Assembly (NCBI GenBank): GCA_019454045.1
Contig: SKCR01051199.1
Location: 297,862-361,861 of the forward strand
Reading direction: 5' to 3'
DNA: 64,000 nucleotides
Source of the DNA: Zanthoxylum bungeanum
Taxonomy: Eukaryota; Streptophyta; Magnoliopsida; Sapindales; Rutaceae
Below are positions 11,529-22,389 of this stretch, one piece after another. Position 1 is the first letter of the stretch; every line of letters starts with the position of its first letter. Position numbers and translations under genes: made by a program. Under the pieces are notes generated by a model, which worked only from the letters and a program-made list of their open reading frames with translations, ran no database searches and was not told the origin of the DNA.

Positions 11529-13028
11529 TGTTGTGATATTTTATATCGTTCCGCAAGTGTACGGTGTCAAGTTTTAGTATAAATGAGTTTAGAGTGTCGA
11601 ACCCACATGGATTGCGTTAAATCACATTAAGTACTACAATTGATAATCCTAACTTCATTTAGAAAATAATTAATAAAGATTTAATTAAATTAATATAAAA
11701 ATAATTTGATAGGAGGAACTAATACGATAGAGATTCTAGATCATGCTTTCACCTAGCTGTCGCCTATGTATTTGTCATGCCAATTAATCCTTGTTCAGTT
11801 ATATTATTTATAAGTCAAGAATCCGAAATCATCCACTCCCTCTCTCGAGTGCCGAGTGAAAATATCATCAACTATAGACTTCGATATCTCTATAAAAATC
11901 CAATAGTTAATAACTCATTACGCTTTGTGATTCTATATTAACGACTTCAAAGGAACTACAGATTCTCTCGAACTCTATAAAATCCTAGGTCATATTCTCT
12001 AGATCCAATCAAAATCTCATCTCTCGAGTGGTAGATTCTAAACATGTATCATCATATTTGTGGCCAACAAACACAAAGCATTAAACTCAAAATAATATAA
12101 ATAAATCAATAAAACTTCATAACAAAATCGACAAACAATTACAAGGTTCAAGCATCAATTACATCATTCTCCAGAATTAAGGAGTTAGTTCATGACAATA
12201 GATAAAAACAATGAATAACAAGTCATGAATCTAATGGAAATAATTAGAGTTCTAAGAAAGAAACAAGAAGATAAAACCCGAATTGAATCTCTTCCTCCTC
12301 GGACGTCACCCCCTTCCTCTCCTCTTGTTGCTCTTCAATCCTCCTCATTGGATCTCTAAAAATATGTATTTTGGTGTTTGTGCTGTGTATTAGCCTCCCC
12401 TTTTAAGTTGTGGACGAACTAATATATTTATAGTAGAGGCTATGAGTCATTGGGTATCATTAGGGATCTTAAAAACCCTAAAAATCAAATCCCGGAACGC
12501 GTAGGTTTTCCCTTCGCAGCGCTGCAGCCCTGGTTAAGTGGCGCCTGGGCGCCAAAGTCTCGGGAAAATGTATGGTTGTATCAGGCTTGAGGCGCCATGG
12601 CGCCTTGAGTAGTTGAACTTTGTGGCACCAAGGCGCCATGAGTAATTGGAATTTGTGGCGCCTTGGTGCTATTGATATTTTGCATTGGTGGCTTAAATAG
12701 GGCGCTGTGGCGCCTGGTTTCACTCAGAAGCTTGGCGCCATAGCGCCAGTTCCTCGACCATTTGTATGGAGCTTGTATCTGCTAATGGCGCTACGGCGCC
12801 TGTGATAATATCTTCACTGGTTCATGCGTTTCGCGTTTCTATTGCTCCTGTGCTCATTCGATGCAACCATATGGTCCCAAAACACGTACAATTATCCCAA
12901 GATCCATGTATTAATGTTCCTACAAATAAAAACAGAAAATAAACTATAAATGACATTAAATATCTCGAAATATAGCAAAACAATAGGCTAAGAATGCCAT
13001 AATAAGTGGGTATAAACCACACTTATCA
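11529..13028 (-). repeat. 3' LTR of the gag-only element
   Basis: It starts TGTTGTGATATTTTATATCG and ends CCACACTTATCA on the plus strand. It is closely similar to 15,876-17,379. A minus-strand TATA box (CTATAAATAT) lies at about 12,424-12,433. Seven GGCGCC double boxes lie upstream of it at 12,540-12,800. Confidence 0.9.
12540..12800 (-). promoter_or_regulatory. Array of seven 14-bp GGCGCC double boxes in an LTR
   Basis: Boxes of form GGCGCC-NN-GGCGCC (one or two changes allowed) start at 12,540, 12,591, 12,624, 12,657, 12,701, 12,734 and 12,787. Each is a near-perfect dyad. They sit about 110-370 bp upstream of the TATA box in the element's own orientation, as an enhancer or operator array would. 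The same boxes recur in the other LTR at 16,887-17,137. The function is inferred from layout only. Confidence 0.6.
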
Positions 13029-14082
13029 AACACTCCTAAACTTAAGGTTTTGCTAGTCCCGAGCAAAAGATAAAATGAAAACTAAATTCAATTAAACAAA
13101 TAATAAATTACTAAACTAACTAAGCCACTTTCGTAGGGATCACGATTGCATTTAGCGTATGCAATAAGCCTTTAAACCCCTAGGCGGCCCTAGTGGACGA
13201 GTTATAGTCTCGTGAGGGCTTACAGTGACGATACCCACAAACGTCATTCACACACAATCATGCAAAAATATAAAAATAACAAAACATAGTCCCGATAGTT
13301 ACTCATAAATTTATCCTCAAAGAAAGCTTATAAATGAAATTATAGAACCTTCAAAGTACGCAATTGCAACTCGAATCCAAATTCTTGAGTAAATCATCTA
13401 AGCTATACTCACAGTGTGTGTGTAAAGGTTCGGTCACAGCTTTAATCCTAAGTACGCCAACTTAATGATTTTGTTTAAAAATTGAAATCGATGAGTCAAA
13501 CCAACTTAGATATCTCAACTATGCTCTGTAATTGCCTTATTTTGTGCTCAGTATGGTATGATTTTTCTTTTATTTTCTTGTCTCTTTTTACTTCTCTTTT
13601 GAACTTTTCAATTTTTTTTTCTTTCAACACACCTACCCTTTAAGGTAGCATTTCTCCTCATGGTGGTCCTAATACTCGCCCATGGGTAACTTCACGCTTA
13701 TCGGTTATAGATGATTTATTTTATTTTTTTAGAGTTTTTTTTTCTTTTATTTCTATCCATACCCTACATCATAACACTAGCAAATCAAGATATACATATT
13801 AAGCAAACAGTCATTCATCGACATGCAATTTCTTCAACTAGTCACCTTGTCAACTACTTAAGTTTTCACTGCTAAATACCTATAATTGAGTGCTTACGAG
13901 TCTAACATAGATCAACCACTCAAGGCATCAGATAAAAGTAAATTGAGCATTTATCGCTTCTAAGATTTCACCCATAAACAATACAAAATCATAGAATTTA
14001 TGTTTTACTATCAAAGACTAAAAAATAAGATATTTTTTTTAGCTTAACAAATAAATAACAAGTAAGCAACATGCACACACCC
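13029..14082 (-). other. 3' non-coding region of the gag-only element
   Basis: A non-coding tract between the post-pol motif and the 3' LTR. The plus-strand CACTCCTAAACTTAAGG next to the LTR reads CCTTAAGTTTAGGAGTG on the minus strand and is the probable polypurine tract. No domain is seen. Confidence 0.6.
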
Positions 14083-14345
14083 CCAAACTTAAAACTTACA
14101 TTGTCCTCAATGTAAGATAAAAATAAAGAACAAGAGTGAGGAACAACACTACTGTGCATGAAGTTGATCAGACTCATGCTTGTTAGAATTTGGTTGTGCG
14201 GGCGTTGTGTGTCTCGTGCTACCTGCATAAATAGCATGCAAAACAAATAAATTAACAAATAGCACACAATAAAATAAAAATTTAAAATAATAAAACAAAT
14301 GCAAGGGTTGCCTCCCCGCTAGCGCTAAGTTTAACGTCTTCAGCC
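14083..14345 (-). other. Conserved post-pol motifs retained after pol loss
   Basis: Read leftward, TTAGCGCTAGCGGGGAGGCA (near 14,310-14,335) and then TTGAGGACAATGTAAG...GTTTGGGGGTGTG (14,083-14,117) are stretches I know from the region just after pol in plant Athila/Tat-type elements. Their presence right after gag marks the point where pol is missing. Confidence 0.6.
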
Positions 14346-14368
14346 AGACGCAACCACCCAATTGGTGG

Positions 14369-15622
14369 TCATTGTAGTTTCTTCTTGTGTATCCACTGAC
14401 TGCTTTGACATGAAAAAGATAGCTTGGCAACTGTGACAGTTTTATCCGAATACCCATACTGCTGATTAGTTATGAAGGATGCAATCTGCCCAATTTGTGT
14501 TTCTAAAGACTTAATTGAGACCTCGAGATTTTTCATGTGTGTCTCAATATTGTTCAATCTTGCTTCATTTTTCTCAAACCTTGCTGAAGTATTCGCAACA
14601 AACATGCTCATGAAATCTTCTAAGGAAGATTTCTGCTCAGCTCTTTGATAGTCAAAGCCCGATGAAGGATACAAGGCATTCTCTGTATTAGCATATGACA
14701 AGTTTGGATGATAACGATTAGGCACATGATTTCCTCTATAGCTGTTGAAGTTCCGATTGTTCACATATTGGACTTGTTCAAAGTTCGGGTTTCCTTCCAA
14801 TAACATCATATTTGTAGCCGCCGCTGATTCAATAGGTGGTACTCGTGGATTTGTCAGGGCTGCTACTTGAGTAGATAAGGTGGAAATCTGAGCTGTAAGT
14901 GCCACAAGAGGGTCCACTTCATATATTCCAGCCACTTTGGTCACCGTAGTGCGTTCACTTGGCCATTAAAAATGGTTAATGGCCATTTCTTCCAATAGAT
15001 TGTAGGCGTCTTCAGCTGATTTCTTGAATAAAACTCCCCCAGCTGCTGCATCAACCACAGTCATATTCGAACCATTCATCCCATTATAGAACAACTGAAT
15101 TTGGACCCAATCTGCATAATCGTGTTGTGGGCATCTTCGTAGTAAATCTTTAAATCTGTCTCATGCTTCATATAAAGTCTCAGTCTTCATCTGCTTAAAT
15201 ATACTAATTTATGCCCTCAATTGAGCTGATTTAGCCGGTGGAAAGAATCTCTCAAGAAATTTTGTGGCCATATCCTGTCATGTCATGATACTCCCCGTCT
15301 GTATTGATTGCAGCCAATCCCACGCTTTATCCCGTAAAGAGAATGAGAATAAGCGTAGCCTGATAGCTTCTTTACTAACGCCATTTATCTTTATGGTATC
15401 TGCGATCTCCAGGAACATCCTTAAGTGCAAGTTGGGATCTTCTACACCTGAACCCCCAAACTGATTCTTTTGTACCATATTGATCAATGCAGGTTTTAAC
15501 TCAAAAGTGTTGGCGTTGATTGGTTGATGGGCAATCCCAGAATAAATATCATCAATGACCGGTTTGAAGTGATCTCTGATTGCCACATGACGTGGGTTGT
15601 TCTCTATGTTTTCAGCTGTCAT
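14369..15622 (-). pseudogene. Athila-type gag, broken
   Basis: This encoded the capsid-like Gag protein that packages element RNA. Reading leftward from 15,622 (MTAENIENNPRHVAIRDHFK) the frame is open to 15,278. It then carries several stops and resumes in matching Gag sequence, with an open part at 14,944-14,369. Recognisable pieces are the core block around DKAWDWLQSI, the region around FYNGMNG and AAAGGVLFKKSAEDAYNLLE, and the following YEVDPLVALTAQISTL. A coiled-coil-like segment (FEKNEARLNNIETHMKNLEV) sits near the end. The stops mean it makes no full protein. Confidence 0.8.
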
Positions 15623-15851
15623 TGCTTATTGTTCAATTTTCCTTTCTTTCCTTAGTCTCCTCGCTGTTCTTTCTATTTCAGGATCAAACAGGAGCGAGTC
15701 GAGACTTGTGCATTTTCGCATTCACTGAAGCACAAAAAAAATCAATAAACAAAATAAAAATAAAATAAATATAAACTAAAAATAAAAGATAAAAATCTAA
15801 ATTAAAGCTAAAATTACTTGGTAGCATTATTAATGTGAATTAAACAAACAA

Positions 15852-15868
15852 TCCCCAGCAACGGCGCA
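15852..15868 (-). other. Primer-binding site of the gag-only element
   Basis: On the minus strand this reads TGCGCCGTTGCTGGGGA, a near match to the TGGCGCCGTTGCCGGGGA primer site of Athila-type elements (Asp tRNA). It lies 7 bp inside the right LTR and fixes the direction of the element. Confidence 0.75.
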
Positions 15869-15875
15869 AAAAACT

Positions 15876-17379
15876 TGTTGTGATATTTTATATCGTACCG
15901 CAAGTGTAAGGTATCAAGTTTTAGTATAAATGAGTTTAGAGTGTCGAACCCACAAGGATTGCTTTAAATCGCACTAAGTACTACAATTGATAATCCTAAC
16001 TTTATTTAGAAAATAATTAATAAAGATTTAATTAAATAAATATAAAAACAATTTGATAGGAGGAACTAATACGATAGAGATTCTAGATTCTGATTTCACC
16101 TAGCTGTCGCCTATGTATTTTTCATGCCAATTGATCCTTGTTCAGTTATATTATTTATAAGTCAAGAATCTGAAATCACCCACTCCCTCTCTCGAGTGCC
16201 GAGTGAAAATATCATCAACTATAGACTTCAATATCTCTATAAAAATCCAATAGTTAATAACTCATTACGCTTTGTGATTCTATATTAACGACTTCAAAGG
16301 AATTACAGATTCTCTCGAACTCTATAAAATCATATGTCATATTCTCTAGATCCATTCAAAATCTCCTCTCTCGAGTGATAGATTCTAAACATGTATCATC
16401 ATATTTGTGGCCAGCAAACACAAAGTATTAAACTCAAAAGAATATAAATAAATCAATAAAACTTCATAACAAAATCGACAAATAATTACAAGGTTCAGGC
16501 ATCAATTACATCATTCTCCAGAATTAAGGAGTTAGTTCATGACAATAGATAAAAACAATGAATAACAAGTCATGAATCTAATGGAAATTATTAGAGTTCT
16601 AAGAAAGAAACAATAAGATAAAACCCGAATTGAATCTCTTCCTCCTCGGACGTCACCGCCTTCGTCTCCTCTTATTTCTCTTCAATCCTCCTCATTGGAT
16701 ATCTAAAAATATGTATTTTGGTGTTTGTGCTGTGTATTAGCCTCTCCTTTTAAGTTGTGGACGAACAAATATATTTATAGTAGAGGCTATGAGTCATTGG
16801 GTATCATTAGGGATCTTAAAAACCCTAAAAATCAAATCTCGGAAAGCGTAGGTTTTTCCTTCGCAGCGCTGCAGCCCTGGTTAAGTGGCGCCTGGGTGCC
16901 AAAGTCTCGGGAAAATGTATGGCTGTATCAAGCTTGAGGCGCCATGGCGCCTTGAGTAGTTGGACTTTGTGGCACCAAGGCGCTATGAGTAATTGGAATT
17001 TGTGGCGCCTTGGCGCCATTGATATTGCATTGGTGGCTTAAATAGGGCGTTGTGGCGCCTAGTTTCACTCAGAAGCTTGGCGCCAGTTCCTCGGCCACTT
17101 GTATGGAGCTTGTATCTGCTAATGGCGCTACGGCGCCTGTGATAATATCTTCACTAGTTCCTGCGTTTTGCGTTTCTATTGCTCCGGTGCTCGTTCGATG
17201 CATCCGTATGGTCCCAAAACACGTACAATTGTCCCAAGATCCATGTATTAATGTTCCTACAAATAAAAACAGAAAATAAACTATAAATGACATTAAATAT
17301 CTCGAAATATAGCAAAACAATAGGCTAAGAATGCCATAATAAATGGGTATAAAGTTTATACTATAAACCACACTTATCA
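15876..17379 (-). repeat. 5' LTR of the gag-only element
   Basis: Matches 11,529-13,028 closely along its length. Near its outer end it has an extra 12 bases (GTTTATACTATA). The LTR/flank junction is then duplicated, so CCACACTTATCA-GTGTC occurs twice (ending 17,384 and 17,421). One GGCGCC box (the sixth) has lost half of its dyad relative to the other LTR. Confidence 0.9.
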
Positions 17380-17515
17380 GTGTCTTATACCAAATGGGTA
17401 TAAACCACACTTATCAGTGTCTTATACCAAATTAACAAACATTACACTGAAAGCTACGTCAAAAGGTACATCAATGTAACCATATGAAATCGCAAAGGAA
17501 AACCTAACATAAACT

Positions 17516-17695
17516 TTTTTTTTAAAAAAAACATTGGAAATTTCGTCGTCAAATTACTCGATCCGGACTTAAATGAAGTAAGTAAAACTCTTGGCTGCCC
17601 CAGATTCTTATAAGAAATACTCTCCATGAATTTGAACTCAGGATCTGAAAGTTAAATCATGAGCCCTACATCACCAAGCCACATCCATCGGAGGA
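17516..17695 (-). mobile_element. tRNA-derived SINE, copy D
   Basis: Read on the minus strand: head CGATGGATGTGGCTTGGTGAT with box A, box B GAGTTCAAATTC, the shared body around CTTCATTTAAGTCCGGAT, and a tail rich in A. More diverged from the other copies than copy B is. Confidence 0.7.
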
Positions 17696-18231
17696 CAACA
17701 CAAACTAATTGCCAAAACTAGGTGAAGCAATGGAGCATTTCACTTGAATTTTGACAAATAAAAGCATCCGATTAATAAGTTTGAATTTTGAGAACAATAA
17801 TGTATGGCCAATTTTAGGCAATGCAAGAAATTTCCTTAGAAATTAGGCTGGTTCATTTCCAAATTTTTAATGTTGCCACCCAAACAAGGTACATAAATTT
17901 ATAATTTACTAGCACCTAATAATGGAACGTAATGAAAGCCTGCTACTGAATATTTGGTGAAATTAAATCATTTTTTTTTATATTTTAAAATTAAGTGAAA
18001 CTCTTCTCAAACTTTACAATAAAATCAAAAATATTTAGAATAAAATTTTGAAATTTTATTTAATTTCATCAAACCTCAGTAGATTTTACCCATTTTTTTT
18101 CCCTTATTGATAATGTACTTGTAATATGAAAAGTTGCACTCATCTCTCCTCATAAACATATTGCCCCACCTTTTCCCCATCCTTATCTAATCACATAACA
18201 TTACATGTAGCCGGATATTTGTATACTCTCT

Positions 18232-18414
18232 TTTTTTTTTTTTTAATTAAATCATTAGAAATTCCACCCTCAAACCATCCAGTTCGGACTTAAGCGGAGC
18301 AAATAAAATTCCCGTTTGTCCCAAGTTTCTATAATAAACGCACTCCCTGAATTCGAACTCAGAATCTCAAAATGAGATCCTGAATCATACACCACCAACC
18401 CACGCCCATTGGGA
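18232..18414 (-). mobile_element. tRNA-derived SINE, copy E
   Basis: Minus-strand copy with head CCCAATGGGCGTGGGTTGG, box B GAGTTCGAATTC, body GCTCCGCTTAAGTCCGAAC and a long A tail (the T-run at about 18,231-18,244). It lies about 540 bp from copy D in the same orientation. Confidence 0.74.
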
Positions 18415-19772
18415 CGAATATGAGTACACACACATTAATTTTGAAGCCCACATAAATAATCATTTTTAACCTTCACCCTGTTTATTTTGAGATTTTTTGC
18501 CCACTCCTAGTCTCATCTTAGACAATCTCATCTCATCATTTCATCTAACTAATTTAATAGATTTGGATTTCATGTTGAATTAGATTTTGTAATTGATTTT
18601 TTTTTATTAATTGTGATTGATAATTATTGAATAAACATTTATATGTAATTAAATCTTAACTATTTATTGATATTAATATATGTATTTTAGAAGATTATAA
18701 AATAATTAACCCAATGTTGAATCTAAATTTTAATTTAGTTACCCTTGCCTTTACACCTTTTTAATCTTATCATTCATGCAAGGGAGAGAGAAAGACAGGT
18801 GTAAAATGGAAGCAAAGTAAAAGGGCACACAATTCTAGAGAGAGAAATGTGAATGGGATGGTGGGATCATTTGAAAGGAAAATGATAAGGAAATAAAATT
18901 AGTTTGAAATCAAAATAAAATTATCATTAAAATAATATTGTTTTAATGATAAATTTTTTTTTTAAAAAAAAGAAGAAAATTATGGTATTTTTATTTTCAT
19001 TTAATCTCGATTTAATCTCCGTATCATTGTTGGGCTATTTGAAATGTTGTGGAGTCTAAACTCAACAAACTACTTTATTTTCTTTTGGTGCATGACAAAA
19101 AAAAATGGGGTCTCTTCTTCTCCACCAAAAACCTCCTCTCATTTTCTGGGTCCATGGGACTGGAATGAGACCTTCACCTTTGCAAAATCACGCATTTTGA
19201 TATGGCAAACAACATGCTTTGCTGTGGACCAACATTGCAGCTAGGAAACCGATACCCGATATTTATCTATAATTGAAAAAATTCAATCGATGTTATTTTC
19301 CGAAATCGATTAAAAAAATCAGAAAATTAATTTTTTTTTACAAATATATTAAAGGATATAGGATACCCGATATTTAAAAAATAAAATAATTTATTTTTTT
19401 TTATCCGAAATCTAGCCATCATCAAATCAATTAACCTTCAAATATCAAATAAATATTTTTCGCTCGGATAATATTAGATATACACAATAACCAACCATAC
19501 ATATCCTCCCTCTTTTTGGTGCCATAATTCTATTCCTTTCTATTCTAAAAAAAAAAACAAAAAAGAAAAAACAAAGAAAGAAAGAAAGAAAAGAGGTTCC
19601 ATGATGATTATAATATATAAATTAAGAGAGACAAGAAAACACCAAGTGACTCCTCCATATAACATCATCATAAGCCATTTAATTGTAATATGAATAGAAA
19701 TTATGAGAAAAGTGATTGACTTTGAGATTTCGTAAGGTTGACATTTGTACTCTTATCCAAAGCATTATATAT
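18415..19772. other. Unassigned intergenic DNA
   Basis: No gene or named repeat is recognised. AG-rich patches (about 18,780-18,880 and 19,550-19,600, with GAAA repeats) occur. Chance frames show no domain. Confidence 0.4.
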
Positions 19773-20236
19773 AATGTATATAAGGGTGACAAAACGAATC
19801 AACAAATCGAATTTATATCGAATCCTAAATGAATCGAATCAAAATGTGATGGATTCGTATTCGACTCGTTTATTAAACGGATCCTAATATCAGGATTCGT
19901 TTATTAAACGAATCAAATACGGATATTCGTTTAATCATGATATTATTCAATGACATAATTTACCGTAATTTATTTACATTAATTTTTCATAAATATATAC
20001 ATATGAAATATGTAATTAATATGTTTACTAAAAATATCTCACCAAATTTCGACAATATTTTTTCTATGGTAATTAACCATAATTTATCAAATTTTAATTG
20101 AAAAATAATAATAACTAGTAAAAGAAAATAATAAAACGAATCCTAAATGAATCAATGAGTTTCAATTTGTATTCGATTCGTTTAATAAATTAATCAAATC
20201 GAATTGACCCATTTATTAAACTTGTATTCAATTTAA

Positions 20237-20366
20237 AGTGATCCGACGGTGCTGAGTGCAAGGGCCATCGCTCAACAGATACAAGTTACTCAAAGGATAA
20301 CAGGTTGATCTTCCTCAAGAGCTCACATCGACGGGAAGGTTTGGCACCTCGATGTCGGCTCTTCGT
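20237..20366 (+). pseudogene. rrn23: Plastid 23S rRNA fragment (nuclear copy)
   Basis: The stretch from AGTGATCCGACGG through GGGCCATCGCTCAAC, CACATCGACGGGAAGG and TTTGGCACCTCGATGTCGGC is the highly conserved domain V region of plastid-type 23S rRNA. Compared with the plastid sequence as I remember it, several differences are C-to-T or G-to-A, as expected for methylated nuclear copies of organelle DNA. It is a short fragment and not a working gene. Confidence 0.85.
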
Positions 20367-20477
20367 CGAGCTATTTTTCCGCAGGACCTCCCCTACAGTA
20401 TCGTCACCGCAATAGAGTTTAACCACCAAGTTCGGGATGAATTGGTGTGGTTCCTCTACGCCTAGGACACCAGAATA
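20364..20477 (-). pseudogene. rrn5: Plastid 5S rRNA fragment (nuclear copy), inverted
   Basis: On the minus strand this reads TATTCTGGTGTCCTAGGCGT, then AGAGGAACCACACCAAT and onward to GGAAAAATAGCTCGACG, nearly all of plastid 5S rRNA. It is joined head-on to a 23S fragment in the opposite orientation, whereas in plastomes both genes lie on one strand. The join occurs at a short shared CGTCGAG/CTTCGCC-like sequence. Confidence 0.88.
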
Positions 20478-20641
20478 TCAAACCATGAACGAAGAAATGC
20501 ATGCAAGAAAAGCATATTGGCTAGTGATTGTGAGGCCCCACTTCTTGACTGGAGGGGGCACCAAAGACCTCCGCCCTTCCATCCCATAGAGAGGGAGAGC
20601 AGAGCTTTTGGTTTTTTATGTTGTCAAAGAGTTGAACAAAC
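20478..20641 (-). other. Plastid rrn4.5-rrn5 spacer (nuclear copy)
   Basis: Continues the 5S copy on the same strand. On the minus strand it reads from TTGTTCAACTCTTTGACAAC through GGGCGGAGGTCTTTGGTGCC to the GCTTTTCTTGCATGCATTTC preceding 5S, which I recognise as the plastid spacer between 4.5S and 5S. It ends at ACAA, where hAT sequence resumes. Confidence 0.78.
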
Positions 20642-20684
20642 GAATAAACGAATCATAACCCAAATTATCACCCTTAAATGTATA

Positions 20685-21699
20685 TGCAGTTTCCTTCTAC
20701 TATTTCAAATTAAAGTTTTTGCATACAAAGCCTCTTCTTTCATCATTGGAGCGAGAATCAGAAGAGTCTAGTATTTAACATGAACAAAAAATATAAATTA
20801 TCTTATTTAATTCAAATTGATCATACACTATATGTTTGAGTTTTGTATAAAAATACTATATAAAATTTCATTAATAATCCTTAATAAAATATATTAAGAG
20901 AATTATTTATTTCTCATTTACATATTGACACGTGCATGTTTCAACCGATAGTGATATTTAAATGTATATAAATATGCATTGAATATCTAGATATTGATGA
21001 TGCAGTGAAATAATCTGTATATATATATAACAAGAAAACATATTAAACTATCTTTTTAAAATAAAATAAAAACGCTATTAAATTATATATTAACCTAATC
21101 TTTACAATTAATTTTTTTATTATTAAATTATAAAATTAAAATATCTCTATAATTATTTTTTATTATTAAGTTATAAAATTAAAATAATAAATTATTAACA
21201 TAAGAAACCTATTACAATATAAAAACATAATCTATTATTAAAGTAAGAAACCTATTATTTTAATTAATTAATTAATATTTTAATTTATTATTATTAAATT
21301 AGCAAATTAATATAACGAAACCTATTATAATAAGAAAATATATTATAATCTCTCATTAAAATAAAAAAACATACATGACACTTAATCTCTATAATTAATC
21401 TATACAATTAATTTTTTATTATTAAATTATAAAATTAAAACATCTTTACAATTAATTTTGTATTAAATAAAAAATCTAGTACAATAGAAATACATATTAT
21501 AATTCTATAAGAACTCTATTATAAGAGAAAAAAATATATTTTACTATTATATTACAATTTAAAAACCATTATTAAATTATAAAATTAAATTAATAAATCT
21601 ATTAAATAAGAACCATATTATAACAAGAAAACATATTATACTATCTGATTAATTTTTGAATAATATCACAGATAATCCGGCAAAGAATATATATAAGTT
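20685..21699. repeat. AT-rich, loosely tandem repeated stretch
   Basis: Phrases such as ATTATTAAATTATAAAATTAA and AAGAAAACATATTA recur irregularly from about 21,000 to 21,650. No gene is present. It may be the decayed left part of the old LTR that continues to the right. Confidence 0.45.
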
Positions 21700-22389
21700 A
21701 AACATTTTTATTACAATTTTTATTAATTAAAGATTACATAAGTTTTGCTATAAATAACAAGTTTTAAGAAGCTTTTAATTAAGCAAAGCAAAAGCTTGAG
21801 AAAGCTAAATACAAGCAAGAATTAGAGAAATTAGCCTAAGTTAGAGAAGTGTTTAGCAAAGTTTGTGAGGTCTCTACAACATTTCATTTAGGAGGAATCA
21901 AGATTGGATCTTGAAGTGAAGGTTACTAGCATTGGAATCAATAATTGGATCTTGGAGCGAAGCTTGCAAATCTTGGAAATTCTCCAACCATTTCAACAAA
22001 GAGAAGAAAATTGGATCTTTGTATAAAGCTTGCTAGGTAAGTTTGAACTTCTCTTAAGCTATGTTCTTTTATGTATTGGATGCATGATTATATAACTTAA
22101 TGTTGAAATAAGGCTAATTAATTGTGTTAGGATGCTTTAGAAGTATAAACACAATATGCTTGTTAATTAGATCAAAGATGTTCATGTTGGACATGAACAA
22201 TTAATAAGAGTTTGGAACTCTATATTAAACCTTAGAGTTATGGCCATTATTCTAGAATCACTTGACTACCTTTGGGTGACCTGTAATTGTTCACGAGTCA
22301 CTTCATTGTTGGATTCTAATTTGGTTTGTATTTTGTATTCAAAATTTACGCAAGTTTGTATTTAGAATAAATTTATATTTTTGTAAAAA
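21700..22389 (+). repeat. Old LTR copy 1, left part (split by insertion)
   Basis: Homologous to 48,130-48,690: shared features are GCTATAAATAAC (a TATA box on the plus strand), the paired phrases ATTGGATCTTG and AAGCTTGC, and CACTTGACTACCTTTGGGTG. It is broken at AAAAA by the 7.1-kb element at 22,390 and resumes at 29,472. Confidence 0.68.

Larger units (their letters stand above)
11529..17379 (-). mobile_element. Gag-only, Athila-like LTR retrotransposon (non-autonomous)
   Basis: Two LTRs of 1500 and 1504 bp with TG...CA ends flank a 2.85-kb interior. The target duplication GTGTC is at 11,524-11,528 and 17,380-17,384. The primer site beside the right LTR is of the Asp-tRNA type used by Athila elements, so the element reads leftward. 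The interior holds a broken gag, then the conserved stretches that normally follow pol (TTAGCGCTAGCGGGGAGGCA, and further on TTGAGGACAATG...TTTGGGGGTG), then the 3' LTR. Protease, reverse transcriptase, RNase H and integrase are missing. The layout fits the gag-only class described in plants as TR-GAG. Confidence 0.85.
19781..20676. mobile_element. hAT element carrying plastid rRNA-operon DNA
   Basis: The ends are inverted (TAAGGGTGACAA on the left; TAAGGGTGATAA read from the right). They are flanked by a perfect 8-bp direct repeat, AATGTATA (19,773-19,780 and 20,677-20,684), the target-duplication size of hAT transposons. The left half is AT-rich with many ACGAATC/GATTCGT motifs in both orientations, and the last bases repeat the motif (ACGAATAAACGAATC). 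Between them lies about 405 bp of plastid ribosomal DNA. There is no transposase frame. Confidence 0.85.

Noticed and set aside
20237..20477. Functional rRNA genes
   Set aside because: Short, mutated and rearranged plastid fragments in a transposon.
20517..20771. 84-codon frame beginning MASDCEAPLL
   Set aside because: It is plastid spacer DNA plus hAT end; no protein meaning.
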